Positions 1-10,052 of a stretch of DNA of 64,000 bases are shown here, one piece after another. This DNA is from Sabellastarte sp. h YS-2021. Its lineage: Eukaryota; Annelida; Polychaeta; Sabellida; Sabellidae. Within the stretch, counting starts at the first letter, position 1. Each line of letters begins with the position of its first letter. The translations under genes and the position numbers were made by a program. Below the pieces are notes generated by a model. It was not told the DNA's origin. It searched no databases and saw only the letters and a list, made by a program, of their open reading frames with translations. Where the stretch lies: positions 5,103,164 through 5,167,163 of the forward strand of contig OZ024928.1 in the NCBI GenBank assembly GCA_964017235.1, in the 5' to 3' direction.

Positions 1-848
1 GGCTAATACACAATACAGAAGCCAGCATAACTAATTAACTCCGTTGAACACCAGCAGGCGCCAGGACAGTTCTCCCACGGTTGGGTGCCCAGGCGCACCA
101 GGTCAGTCTCTCATATCACTGCATACCTGGGCAGGTGTTGGGTGCACAACTGCACCAGGACAGTCCATCATGGGAAGATAAGATAAACTAATATAATGAT
201 ATCTGGTTGAGGGAGCAGGCAACAGGCACTAACACAGGCTGTACAGGTAAACATGAGCCAATCTCTACCGGTCCATAGTAGTGGAACAATCACCATAACT
301 TAATCACACACAAGCATGTGCTCCCCTGATACTAAGGGCTCCCTGCTACCTGAGCCCCAGGGATAGATGAACACAGCATGTGAGGCAGCAGCACCACTCT
401 CTTAGCCATCTAAGGTAACAACAACTGGAGTATGAAGATTGAAGAGCACATCCTGATAACTAAATGCAGGCCACACAGGGAACCCAACCAATGCAACTTG
501 GATGGGGAAGCCAACCAGATAACTGGCGAGCTCCTGCAGGAGGCTTCTGACCGCGGGAAAGGAGGCCATTAGCAAACCACATGACATCAGGCCAACCAGG
601 TAAGCTGGCGAGCATTGTGGCCACCTTCAGGCAACACAGCTGGGCATGAAGATTGGTAACAGGAGGCTGGAACCCTCTGGTAGAACAGTCAACCACCAGG
701 TGGAGGAGATAGACCAGCAGTGATGATGGCAACCAGGCATCGGAAGAGGGAGCCCCCACAGCCAGACAATCTGAAACTGAAAAATCTGACAGCCAGCATG
801 ATATTGACAAGTATGGGGGGGGGGGGGGGTTAACCCTGGGGTGGGGAG
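1..848. other. no gene recognised; 3' flank or tail of DIRS element
   Basis: I recognise no gene here; the short open frames have no family signature and low coding character. There are imperfect internal repeats of short motifs such as CCAGGACAGT and GCCAACCAG, and a run of 15 G at 815-829 just before the direct repeat at 849. The segment may be the distal part of the split terminal repeat of the DIRS element to its right, but I could not find a second copy of it in the window. Confidence 0.3.
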
Positions 849-1039
849 CAAAATTTTATGTGTTCACAGGTCACCTTCTAAATTCAAAGTGACCAATTGA
901 CCAGCTATTGGGAAGGTCACGCTTCACTGACCAATCACAGAGGTGGTAACAATACACATGGGAACAAGAACCTACAATAAAAATCAGCATTAAGGTGAGA
1001 CCAGGACTGAGCCCCGAGACACCCCAATGTCTCCTAGCA
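849..1039. repeat. 191-bp direct repeat, 3' copy of DIRS element 1
   Basis: This is nearly identical by eye to 6261-6451, with one A/G difference noticed. It starts CAAAATTTTATGTG and ends GTCTCCTAGCA. The flanking bases differ immediately on both sides, which defines the repeat ends. Such near-identity suggests recent insertion or gene conversion. Confidence 0.93.
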
Positions 1040-1644
1040 CAGTCCCTGCCCCTCCCAAATAAAGGCAAAGTGGGGTTATATATATTCATTATTATACAAT
1101 AAATGTTGCTACTAAAAATATTTGTAAAGACATATAATACAAATGACATTAAAGAGTACATAATATTCTTAAAAGCGTACTAAACGTTGACATTATAACC
1201 TCATTAATATATATTTATCTATAAACCCCCCCTGACCCCAATGTAATTGGGTTGACCCCAAGATCAAAGTGACAGCTACTAGCTGAGATAAAACTAGTTA
1301 ATTAACAAATGAAATGAGTAGAATTTGGACAAGTTAAAGGTGAAAACAATACCTGGAGGTAAAACCCAGGTGAATTGAGGTCAAAGGTCAAGGTGAACCA
1401 TGAACCGTGATTTAACTATCCTTATAAGATAAGGGTTGAAAACAATACCTCCACATATGACAAGCAGAGGTGAGTTAAGGTCAAAGGTCAAGGTCACCAG
1501 CCAGGTCCTGAACCCTGATAACTGGAGAGGTCCAAGCAGGTCATGAGATCATAATATAGTATAAACATGTAAAATTATGAGTAAAATGTAATATGATAAT
1601 AGAAAGAAGGGGCCCAAACACCCAGTAGAGGTAGTGAGAGGAGG
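1040..1644. other. 3' non-coding region of DIRS element 1
   Basis: There is no gene. It holds two degenerate copies, at about 1339-1395 and 1433-1497, of a block containing GAAAACAATACCT followed by AGGTCAAAGGTCAAGGT, each roughly 60 bp. These may be internal parts of the element's split repeat system. Confidence 0.4.
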
Positions 1645-2592
1645 CTAGGCATACAAGTGGGAGGTAAAAGCCGCTGAAACCTGTGACTGGGAGGAAGGGA
1701 GGGCAATGTAACGCCAGACACAATTGGAAGTCCAAGTGCCCTGGGCCTGAATGTCTTGAATGGGCACTCCATGCTGGAAGGCCCTAGAAGCCCCCCCCCC
1801 CTACGGAAATCGTGGAATGTAAGTGACCTGTGGAGTCCCAGGAGACTGGAAACCTGCTTGAGATGCTTTCTAGCCGCCGAATCTGTAAGGGGTACAAGTG
1901 TCTTTCCTTGTGGTATCTGAAATAAAGCCGAATCAGAGTGGGAGGGATATGTAGCCATCATCTGCTGCAAAGCTGCAATTGGACAGAGGGCAGAAGCACC
2001 TAAGTAAGGGATATCAACTGTAGTGGTCTTGATACGGTCTTGTAAGGTCTTAGACCATTTCACTACGATGACCGCCCTCTGAAAAGCAAACACCACATCC
2101 CCCACACAAAGATGCCTAGTACTATCAAAGTTCTTTGCAGCATGAGGCAATATGTTGGATATCCTGAGAAAGGAGAAAAAAGCCAACAAATACAAATTGT
2201 AAATAACCAGAAACAGTAATAATTTGCAAAAGCAAAGTGTGGTCTATGACTAGTTTTATAACGGGAGCCAAAGGTCGGTTAATTTTTAATGATTTAACAA
2301 ACAAAGGAATCCTCTGATCCCTGAATGGTGCAGTGTCAAGGCCATACATGATGGACATGGATCTAATAGCAGTAATATGGTTTGTGATATTGTCAGGAGA
2401 CATACCAGACTGGGCTAAATACTCCATAAATGCCAGTACATCCAATGCTGAGACTTCAGGAAGCGACAGGTCCACCACCACCAGGAAAGCCAGGAAAAGT
2501 TGAAACATTCTTTCATAGGAAGCCAAGGTATTAGGGCGGAAGCCAAAACGCAACCTCCTGCAAGCCTGAGTAGCCAGTGGAGCTGTCGCCAC
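1645..2592 (-). pseudogene. tyrosine recombinase of DIRS element 1, two frame breaks
   Basis: The gene encodes a phage-integrase-like tyrosine recombinase that would integrate the circular DNA copy of the element. The N-terminal core-binding part is open from 2592. The catalytic core follows in another frame, with the first catalytic Arg in the motif FLRISN and then HDFR (HxxR). A first frame break lies near 2190. A second lies in an 11-C run at 1791-1801; beyond it the frame encodes a GTWTSN motif, and the candidate nucleophilic Tyr (WRYI, codon 1708-1710) with a stop at 1645. All catalytic residues can therefore be located, but not in one frame. Compare the intact homologue at 7991-9013. 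Confidence 0.85.
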
Positions 2593-2621
2593 CTGAGAAT
2601 CTGAAATGTAAATAAAACTGG

Positions 2622-5031
2622 CTAAATCTCATGGTTAAGAAGGGTGATATCCATATGTGTGTCCACCCATACAGGGTTATCAACTAAGCTATGTAATTTT
2701 TTCACATTGTCCTCTGTTAAATGCCATCTAGACAAGAGGTCAGCTATGGAATTGTCAAGTCCCCTGATATGACTGACAATAATATTAACATTAAACATAG
2801 CTGCCAACAGCCAAACATTACGGGCACAAGTTGCCATAATAGAATCCCTTGCTCTGCCACAAGTAAGAACATCAACTACTGCCATGTTGTCGCACATAAT
2901 CTGTATAGACTTGTTGGCCCACATATGGCCCCAGATTTTAAGGGCTACCATCACATTAAGGATTTCTAAATGTGCAATGGTATAGTCGTTGAAGCCCCTA
3001 GGTATAGGTAAGGCGTACACATGGTTATCATAACAGCCGCCCAGGCCCTCTAATGAAGCATCCAGATATATACGCTTATGGAGGGGGGGTTGATGATAAA
3101 ATGTAGTACCATTGTAAGAGGCTAAGAATACTTGAAACCATTTCAAGTCCTTAAAAAACTCCTCAGTAAGAAGTATGTTAACATTATCATGATTTTCTCT
3201 GAGAAGTTAGAGCATACGGTTGAGAAAAAATCTGGCTGGCCTGACACATTTCGTAATGTACAACAATCGACCTAATAGTGATTGTAATTCATTTTTGGAA
3301 ACCATTCTCTTATCCGACCATGCCTGACACATTTGACATATGTCTTGTAACTTATCATCTGGGATTGATATAGTTCTATTAACAGTATCAAACATTATAC
3401 CTAAGCATATGACCTTTGTACTGGGAGGACATAGTTTCTTAATACTAATGTCCAATCCAAGATCCTGGAGGAGGTCCAACAAAAATTGATAAGACTGACC
3501 TATATTTGAGGGTAATCCACAGTATATGAGGTCATCAATGTAGCTTATGAGGGCATTATGACCATTTTTTGTCATAATGTATCTTACTGCATCACTTATC
3601 TTACTAAAAAAATGCACCCAAGCGATATCCAAATGGGAGCGAAAGATCCAGATCCAGATCCAGTTTGCCCCTATGCTGCAAGCCCAGGAGGTCAATGTCC
3701 CCTGGATCTATCCGGATATGCTCGGCTGATATCGACCTTAAAAATTGCAGCCACAGGACCTAATTCATTCAATGTTCGTATAATGAAATCTATGGATGGA
3801 TAATGCATCTGAAAATTAGTGCCGAGATATTTGTCCTTGAGTACTCCATCATTAATAGAATAACCTTTAGGAAAACTCAGATCCATAATAGTCCTTCTAG
3901 AGTCTGAATCCGACTTTGCCCTAGTCATAAAGGGTGAGATATGGATGTCAAAAGGTTTGACATCTAAAGGACCTAGCATTGCCTGAAATCCAACTTCTTC
4001 TTGAATATATTTATCTACATGATCCGGATATAACCTAGCAGAAGCATGGTTTACCAATGTGCTCTGAAGGTCTCTGGATCTATCAAAATCCAGAGGAAAG
4101 CCGAATTCAATCAGATCCGGAAGCTGTTGATCAAAATAGTCCACTAAATGGCGCCTCCAACTGTTAACATTTAAATTAGTGCTAACTGGTATCCTAAGAC
4201 CCAAAAAATTGGGAAGTCCTGACTGTCTAATAAGTTTATGAGCAGTTAAAATATCTGGGGTACAATCCCAGTGTCTTATGGGACCTCTGTAAACATGTAT
4301 GGGGGCCAGGGGAACGCAGCCAAACTTGGTTCCAATTTGTTCTTTGCATTTATGATATTCCGGAACCGATATAGGATCCAGTGTCAAATCCGGATCCGGT
4401 TGTGCAACCTCTCGTGGTGAAGTTAAACACGTTTGTACCTGTGTATGGTAAACCTGACTGTGAACCCTATGAGGTTCACTCTCATCTGGAGTGCTGGCTG
4501 AACCATCTTCTATGTTATTCAGTAGTTGGAACCTATTACTTGTAACTATAGAGTAACAGTCACTTACTGGTATGGTACTATCCAGTGGTTGTGTATGTGC
4601 AGAGTTCGAACCCCTGTCGCTACTTACTGCCTTGGTATCCTTCTCAGTATGAATCTGACCACCTTTTCTGTGCCTTTGTTTACTGGTGTTAACAATATTT
4701 CGCTTGACCTTATAAGTATTGAAACCAGTATTGACCATCAGCTGTTTGAGTGCATTTGGGTCACTGTGTTGGGGTGTGTTGTGACCAATCAAGTGGCCCC
4801 TGTGGCCTTTATGGGCATTGTGATGTTTGGAAAGTAAAGCTTGGGCGTAAGTTCTGTGGTCTCTGACTTTAAAAATTGCCATGGCAGATTCAAACTTTCG
4901 CCTTATTTCGTCTTTGGACCAACCTGAAAGTGACCACAGATCTTTGTGGGACTGTTGAGAATTAACTATAGTCCTAGCCTTATGGACATGACTCGAACCC
5001 GGGGTCATGCCCAGGTTTACTCGTTTTTTGC
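2622..5031 (-). pseudogene. reverse transcriptase-RNase H of DIRS element 1
   Basis: This is the pol-like gene that copies the element RNA. A Ser/Thr/Gln-rich linker is followed by RT motifs: MDLSFPKGYSINDG, DISRAY (first catalytic Asp) and SYIDDL (catalytic Asp pair, in the 3207-3695 frame). Next comes the connection segment with KCVRPARFFLNRML, then RNase H with acidic residues in LDAS, HLEILN, CDN and ADLLSRW. Lesions are frame breaks near 3715 and near 3608 and an in-frame TAA at 3207-3209. The frame is entered from gag by a candidate -1 shift at 5023-5029; the first Met in frame is at 5008. The family assignment is firm; activity is unlikely. Confidence 0.88.
4998..5029 (-). promoter_or_regulatory. 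candidate -1 ribosomal frameshift signal between gag and RT
   Basis: The minus strand reads A AAA AAC in the gag frame at 5029-5023, a canonical -1 slippery heptamer. It is followed by GAG and the gag TAA stop at 5019-5017. Seven bases downstream begins a short GC-rich hairpin (CCTGGG, loop CATGA, then CCCcGG). A -1 slip at this heptamer enters exactly the frame of the long RT gene. The geometry is seen directly; function is inferred. Confidence 0.6.
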
Positions 5032-6243
5032 ACTCTTACGACATTCAGTTTGTGGATGAGGGAATGACTTACCTTCCTTAGCCCAACACGCCATACAAAC
5101 ATGCTTATACAGAACCCCTTTTGTTTCATGAGTCTGCTTGTGAGTACAACTACCTTTATTATAAAAGACACATGCGGTGACCTTGCCAGCAAAGGACTTG
5201 TCTTGACCTTTTTGAGCAATATTTTGAGCATTACCATGTCTTTGGGCATGGGCCCTGCGAACTCTATCTATTTTTTCAGTTTCTGACCAACTTTTGATCT
5301 CGCCTTGCTCCATACGGCACAATAACACCGCATGGCTGACCTTTGCCGAAGCCCAGGAGAAGTCAGTGGCATCATCTAACAAATCAATGACATAATCTAC
5401 CATATGCTCTTTAATAGCTATATCTGACTCCTCCCTGATTGTACGGCAGAAGCCAGCCATCCACTGGGTTGGGGAGAGCTGATTATAGGTGACCCTATCC
5501 TTATTTTGACCTGACAATACAAATTCATGTGGCCATCTGACTTTATGGTTGACAAAAACATCCACAGCCCCACCCCTTTGAGACTTCAATTTAGTCATAC
5601 CTGGTTTGACGTTATCTGCCAAATGTCTGAGCCTAGTTTGGACCTCTTCTTGTATCCCAGCCTCCTCCCTCAACCAACTGGGTGGGGGAATATAACGAGG
5701 GACGGGAGCCGAAGAGGGAGCCGCCCCAACCTCCTGGGAAGACTGTACGCCGTTGACCCTAGGTTTACTTTTTGACTTCTTAATTTTTGAAGCATCATTT
5801 GTCTTTTTCACCGGCTTTTTTATGGAATTTTCCGTACTATCTAATCTGGCCCCTAGGGCACTGAGCTGGGACAAAATCTGACTATTAATATATTATTGGT
5901 CTGTGAGAGCAACATTCGAACCCGAGGCTTGTGTAGCCTGACCTTGCCTAGCTTTTTGAACACCATGGCCAGAAATCACAGGACTAGAGGACAAATTTTG
6001 ATCAGAATGTTCAACCAATGCAGATATGTCAATATCGGATCCGGAGTCAGATAAATCAGTAACCACTTGCCTGGACTGTGAAGAGTCAGCTCCCTCTCCC
6101 GACGCCATCAAGAAGTCCACATCTGACACCAACTGGAGTTGAATAGGAATACGACACTCTCCTCTGTTCCTCAAATTGTATCTAGCATCATTCATGTTGA
6201 CATATAAAATACTAAAACTCTTAAAAGAAAAAACAAATATCAC
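5017..6243 (-). pseudogene. gag-like protein of DIRS element 1, one in-frame stop
   Basis: One reading frame of about 409 codons is interrupted only by a TAA at 5893-5895. The N-terminal part carries YNLRNRGE, likely starting at the internal Met before NDARYNL, and an acidic, Ser-rich stretch. The C-terminal part has a basic Lys-rich segment, the conserved block RGGAVDVFVNHKVRWPHEF, a helical region (FSWASAKVSHAVLL) and a Cys/His cluster (CVFYNKGSC, then CMACW, then H and C) expected to bind zinc and nucleic acid. The neighbour at 10.0-11.1 kb has the same blocks. Gag would package the element RNA. The stop may be a real lesion or a readthrough site; I favour a lesion. Confidence 0.8.
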
Positions 6244-6260
6244 AGCAAGATAGAAGGGAA

Positions 6261-6451
6261 CAAAATTTTATGTGTTCACAGGTCACCTTCTAAATTCAAA
6301 GTGACCAATTGACCAGCTATTGGGAAGGTCACGCTTCACTGACCAATCACAGAGGTGGTAACAATACACATGGGAACAAGAACCTACAATAAAAATCAGC
6401 ATTAAGGTGGGACCAGGACTGAGCCCCGAGACACCCCAATGTCTCCTAGCA
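6261..6451. repeat. 191-bp direct repeat, 5' copy of DIRS element 1
   Basis: This is the partner of 849-1039. It lies just upstream of the gag frame on the minus strand, so it probably holds the promoter and 5' leader of the element. Confidence 0.93.
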
Positions 6452-7990
6452 AAACGTATCTGTTTGCAAAACCATATCTATCTCAGACACCCTGTCACCC
6501 GTGTCTGACTCTGATGACTCTGACCCCTCATGACCTGGAGGGGTAAATGACCTTACACTTATTCTATATGACTATGTATAGTTGCATCTTAGAATCTGTC
6601 TAATCATGTAGATTACATAAAAGTTCTGATGAGATTAGATTAGCTATTATAAATACACAAGTAAAAGTTAGATTTATGTTTATGAATACATAAATTTATT
6701 GATAAAATGCAAATGAGACCAATTCTGTTCTCAGAAAATAAATGACTTGGCAATCGAAAGTTGACATAAGATATTATGTTGTTTTCATTGGGAAAGCACA
6801 GTATGTTTTTTGTGACTATAGTCAGGGTATATGACAATATTGAGAAAATCAAAAAGAGACAGTAAACAAATCATCCAGGGGGTATAATTTCCTAAAAAAA
6901 TGTGTTTTTACGTAATCCAGTTTTGGCAATTGATTGATTATTGTAAGGACTTTAAAGCCTCATAACATTTTCTCTTTCTTCTTACACAAATCGATGAGAT
7001 AATGTGATATTGCCATTTTGCATTATTATGATTTTTTTTATTATTATTGTTGCGAGAAAAATATATATTTGTACAGGAACGTCAGCCAGTGATACAGTAT
7101 TTGTTAAGGAAAGTATTCCTTTTTATATAGAGAGCTGATTTAACTATCCATTAGTCAATGTCTTTTTACTGCAAAAGTTTTGGTAACCAAAATATAGTCC
7201 CAAGATATTATACCGTCAGCCTTTTGATCAGTTAGCTTTTTATGTCTTTTTCATTTTATTGGAGATTCTGTTCATTTCATATTTTTTTCTGTAATGTAAT
7301 AACGTAACATTAACTTTTGCCTAAAAAGGAGAGTAGCTAGGTCATTTTATTAACAATATATATTAAAATTAACTAAAAGCAAGAATTTCCATTGTAAAAA
7401 AGGAAGATAATTTGAAGGAAGAAGACTTGACCTCTTCAAAATTTTGTTTTGTGATAACCAAAATAAAAATTCCCCACAAAATAAAAACGTCAGGTATTTT
7501 ATACCCAGTCCCCCCACCCCAGGAAGTCAAACCAAGAGCTGCGGAGCATAATTTTATTATATATAAAATACATTAACATGATTAATAATACTTTAACATG
7601 ATTAAATAAAACTACTATCATTGAAAAGGTCCAATACACAGGCTAGAAATATGAATCCAATAAATACATGACTTTTCACTTTACAAAATTAGTAATAGTG
7701 GTGATAACTAACTTTACACTAATAATTACCACAAAGGTCGAATGACCTTGACCCTTGATGTTAAAATGATTAGAGATTATGCAACAAGGATGACTAACAG
7801 TTGTTATCATGAGTTTATCATGTATGAAATGTAGTGTGTTTTTACAAGCTTGAGTGCAAGGTCATCTAAAGGTGAAACCCAGTATAAACAGGTCGAATGA
7901 TGTAAGAAAGTGTTAAGCACACCTTGAAACAGGCAAAGGGAGGAGAGTAAAGTTACCTTGACCCAGCATGAACTTTAAAGTCGTTATATG
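6452..7990. other. AT-rich spacer between two DIRS elements
   Basis: No gene or RNA is recognised. The sequence is AT-rich. A stretch near 7730-7980 with repeated AGGTCGAATGA and a CCTTGACCC block may be the 3' non-coding region of the element at 7991-11103. Confidence 0.4.
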
Positions 7991-9013
7991 CTACATACAT
8001 GTGTATATATACAAGCCCTCAAACCCAAACACCGTAGATGTAGGACATCTATCCTCAGGCAAATATAGCAGCAATGGACTTAGCCATATCTTCACCCATT
8101 TTTGACCTTTTTGAATATACAACCAAACGCAGTCTGACACCCATGTACCTTGTTGTTTTATATGCTGCAATGGTATGTGTGCATTGTAGGCCAATGTGGC
8201 CCCGGATCTTCTAAAACTATGAAAGGTGAAATGTCCTGCTGGGAAACCCAGTTTTGTGTTTAATATAGACAAGCATTTTCTAATTCTAGAATCTGTAAGT
8301 ACTCTCCATTTGGTACCAACAGGAAATTGAAAAAGTGGTTCACTAGGCCCTGGGGAATATAATTTCATGGCAGCCCTGCACGCTTTGTAAGGGTAGAGGT
8401 TCGAACCCCGAATCCTTGGTAAGGAAATTATATCAACCTTGTCTCTGAATTGGTTAGTCTTGGACCACTTAAGGATAACTTTCATGAGGTCTTTGGTGAA
8501 AACAATATCCCCAGCCGTTAGATGTCTTGAAGAATTAAATGAATGTAAAGAATGTGGAGCAATATTGGAAAGTCTAAGAAAGCCAAAAAAGGCTAAAAGA
8601 AAAACTGCTTTGAAAATTCTTCCCATATACATTACATCACACAATTGGATGAGTTTGTTGAGGGTTTCAACATTAATGATATTTCTCTTGGGAAGGACAA
8701 TAGGTCTGGTAAGCTTGAGAGATTTAAGAAAATATTTAACATTTTTATGAGACCAGACTGAATGGTCCAAGCCATTCATGGTAAAGTGAGCTTTGGCTGC
8801 AGAAATGTAGTTACCTATCATATTCATCGTTACCCCATTTCTGGTCAAATACTCCAGAAATGACAGAACATGCTCTACTGATATGTCATTTAAAAACAAA
8901 TGCAAGATCACACAGAATGCAACAAATGGCCTAAACAACATTCTGTAACATGACATAGTCTTTGGCCTGAAAGCCGTTTGAAGACGCTCCCTTGCACTTG
9001 AGGCAAGATCCAT
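7991..9013 (-). CDS. tyrosine recombinase of DIRS element 2, intact frame
   Basis: This 340-residue open frame starts at a true ATG. It encodes a tyrosine recombinase expected to cut and join DNA through a covalent 3'-phosphotyrosine. Residues 1-110 look like the helical core-binding domain. The catalytic core has Arg147 (GFLRLSN), His265-x-x-Arg268 (FHSFRRSG), Trp291 (GTWVSD) and Tyr299 (WLYI), so the catalytic set is complete. It lies about 55 bases downstream of the RT-RNase H frame, as in element 1. It is the best-preserved recombinase in the window; whether it is expressed is unknown, since its partner gag and RT are damaged. Confidence 0.9.
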   Translation of the reverse strand: MDLASSARERLQTAFRPKTMSCYRMLFRPFVAFCVILHLFLNDISVEHVLSFLEYLTRNGVTMNMIGNYISAAKAHFTMNGLDHSVWSHKNVKYFLKSLKLTRPIVLPKRNIINVETLNKLIQLCDVMYMGRIFKAVFLLAFFGFLRLSNIAPHSLHSFNSSRHLTAGDIVFTKDLMKVILKWSKTNQFRDKVDIISLPRIRGSNLYPYKACRAAMKLYSPGPSEPLFQFPVGTKWRVLTDSRIRKCLSILNTKLGFPAGHFTFHSFRRSGATLAYNAHIPLQHIKQQGTWVSDCVWLYIQKGQKWVKIWLSPLLLYLPEDRCPTSTVFGFEGLYIYTCM

Positions 9014-9068
9014 AAGATTCTTGTCACCTGCAAAACAAAGTGCAGAGTATCAGTTTTTATCAAAGAAT

Positions 9069-10052
9069 TTATATTTCATAATTTACATGCATGATATTTT
9101 CATCTAATTGTAACCAGAGGGGTCCACACACAAGATGATTCAATTTTTGGATGTCTAAATAACTTCCTGTCCACCTGGACAGCAGGTCATTATCTTTTCC
9201 CATAATATGGACATGAGTGAGGTCAATATCGTGCAATGCTGCTACCTGCCAGACATTGTGTGCGCACGCACCAAGGAACGCATCTCTTGTCTTATGCGTT
9301 AGGACGTTCACGACAGCTTGATTGTCACATTTAATCAACATGCTTTTGCCAGCCCAGTGGGCTGCAAACGCACACAAAGCGATCAGAATATTGATCATTT
9401 CTAGGTGGACTATAGTCCACTGCATATGGCCACGGGTTATGGGAATATGATACACATAGTTGTTCCAAACACTTCCCAAGCCATCCAAACAGGCATCCAA
9501 TTCAGCAGAGTAATCACTGCGTTTGTGCGCGTACATGGACATCCCATTGAAACACAATGAAAACTTATCAAACCATCTGAGGTCGCGTCTAAATCTCTGT
9601 GTAAGGGTAATGACGCGTTTGTCATAGTTGCGATGCAAGACGTCCAACATGCGGTTGAGAAATACACGGGCAGGACGAACGCACTTGTGAATGTATAGTA
9701 ACTGTCCCAACAAGGATTGGAGTTCATGTTTGGTGCGGTTGACCTTGGTTTTCCATTCTTTGACGGTCTGTACAATTTGCGTCAACTTCTCTTCTGGTAT
9801 AGAGATTGTACCTGTTATGGTATTAACCAGAACGCCTAAACACACTGGTTCCGTGGTGGGGGGTATGAGTTTCTTTTTGCTAATGGTAAGACCTAAGCAT
9901 TCTAAGAGAGCGTAAAGACACTCAAACGACCTTTCTGCTACGTCCGGCACGCCAACAAAATCATCAATATAGTTTATGACGCAAAACTGATGCAAATGCA
10001 TCATGTAGCGTACGAATGGCTCTACGAATACGGTCCATACGATGAGTGTCAT
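9069..10052 (-). pseudogene. reverse transcriptase (C-terminal half)-RNase H, element 2
   Basis: The open frame begins with residues read through the deletion junction; homology to RT starts at about FVRYMM (codon near 10016). It has the catalytic NYIDDF motif, LGVLVNTITGTISIP, the connection segment KCVRPARVFLNRML, and RNase H acidic positions in ELDAC, HLEMIN, KCDN and DLLSRW. Compared with element 1, three residues are missing just before DLLSRW (an in-frame 9-base loss). The fingers and first catalytic Asp region of RT are absent, so it cannot work as a polymerase. Confidence 0.85.

Larger units (their letters stand above)
849..6451 (-). mobile_element. DIRS-order tyrosine-recombinase retrotransposon, element 1
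   Basis: On the minus strand, in order, lie a gag-like gene with a zinc-binding cluster, a reverse transcriptase with a YIDD catalytic motif, an RNase H domain and a tyrosine recombinase with an HxxR motif. That order, with a tyrosine recombinase instead of a DDE integrase, defines the DIRS order of retrotransposons. The coding part is bounded by two 191-bp direct repeats (849-1039 and 6261-6451), an arrangement closer to PAT/Ngaro-type split direct repeats than to the inverted repeats of classical DIRS1. I see at least two in-frame stops and several frame breaks, so this copy is probably inactive. The true outer ends may lie beyond the direct repeats. Confidence 0.88.

Noticed and set aside
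402-1161. Small minus-strand genes near the left edge
   Set aside because: They are short, hydrophobic and compositionally biased, with no domain or conservation, and overlap one another.
849-6451. LTR retrotransposon or endogenous retrovirus
   Set aside because: There is no DDE integrase, protease or envelope; a tyrosine recombinase follows RNase H, which places it in the DIRS order.
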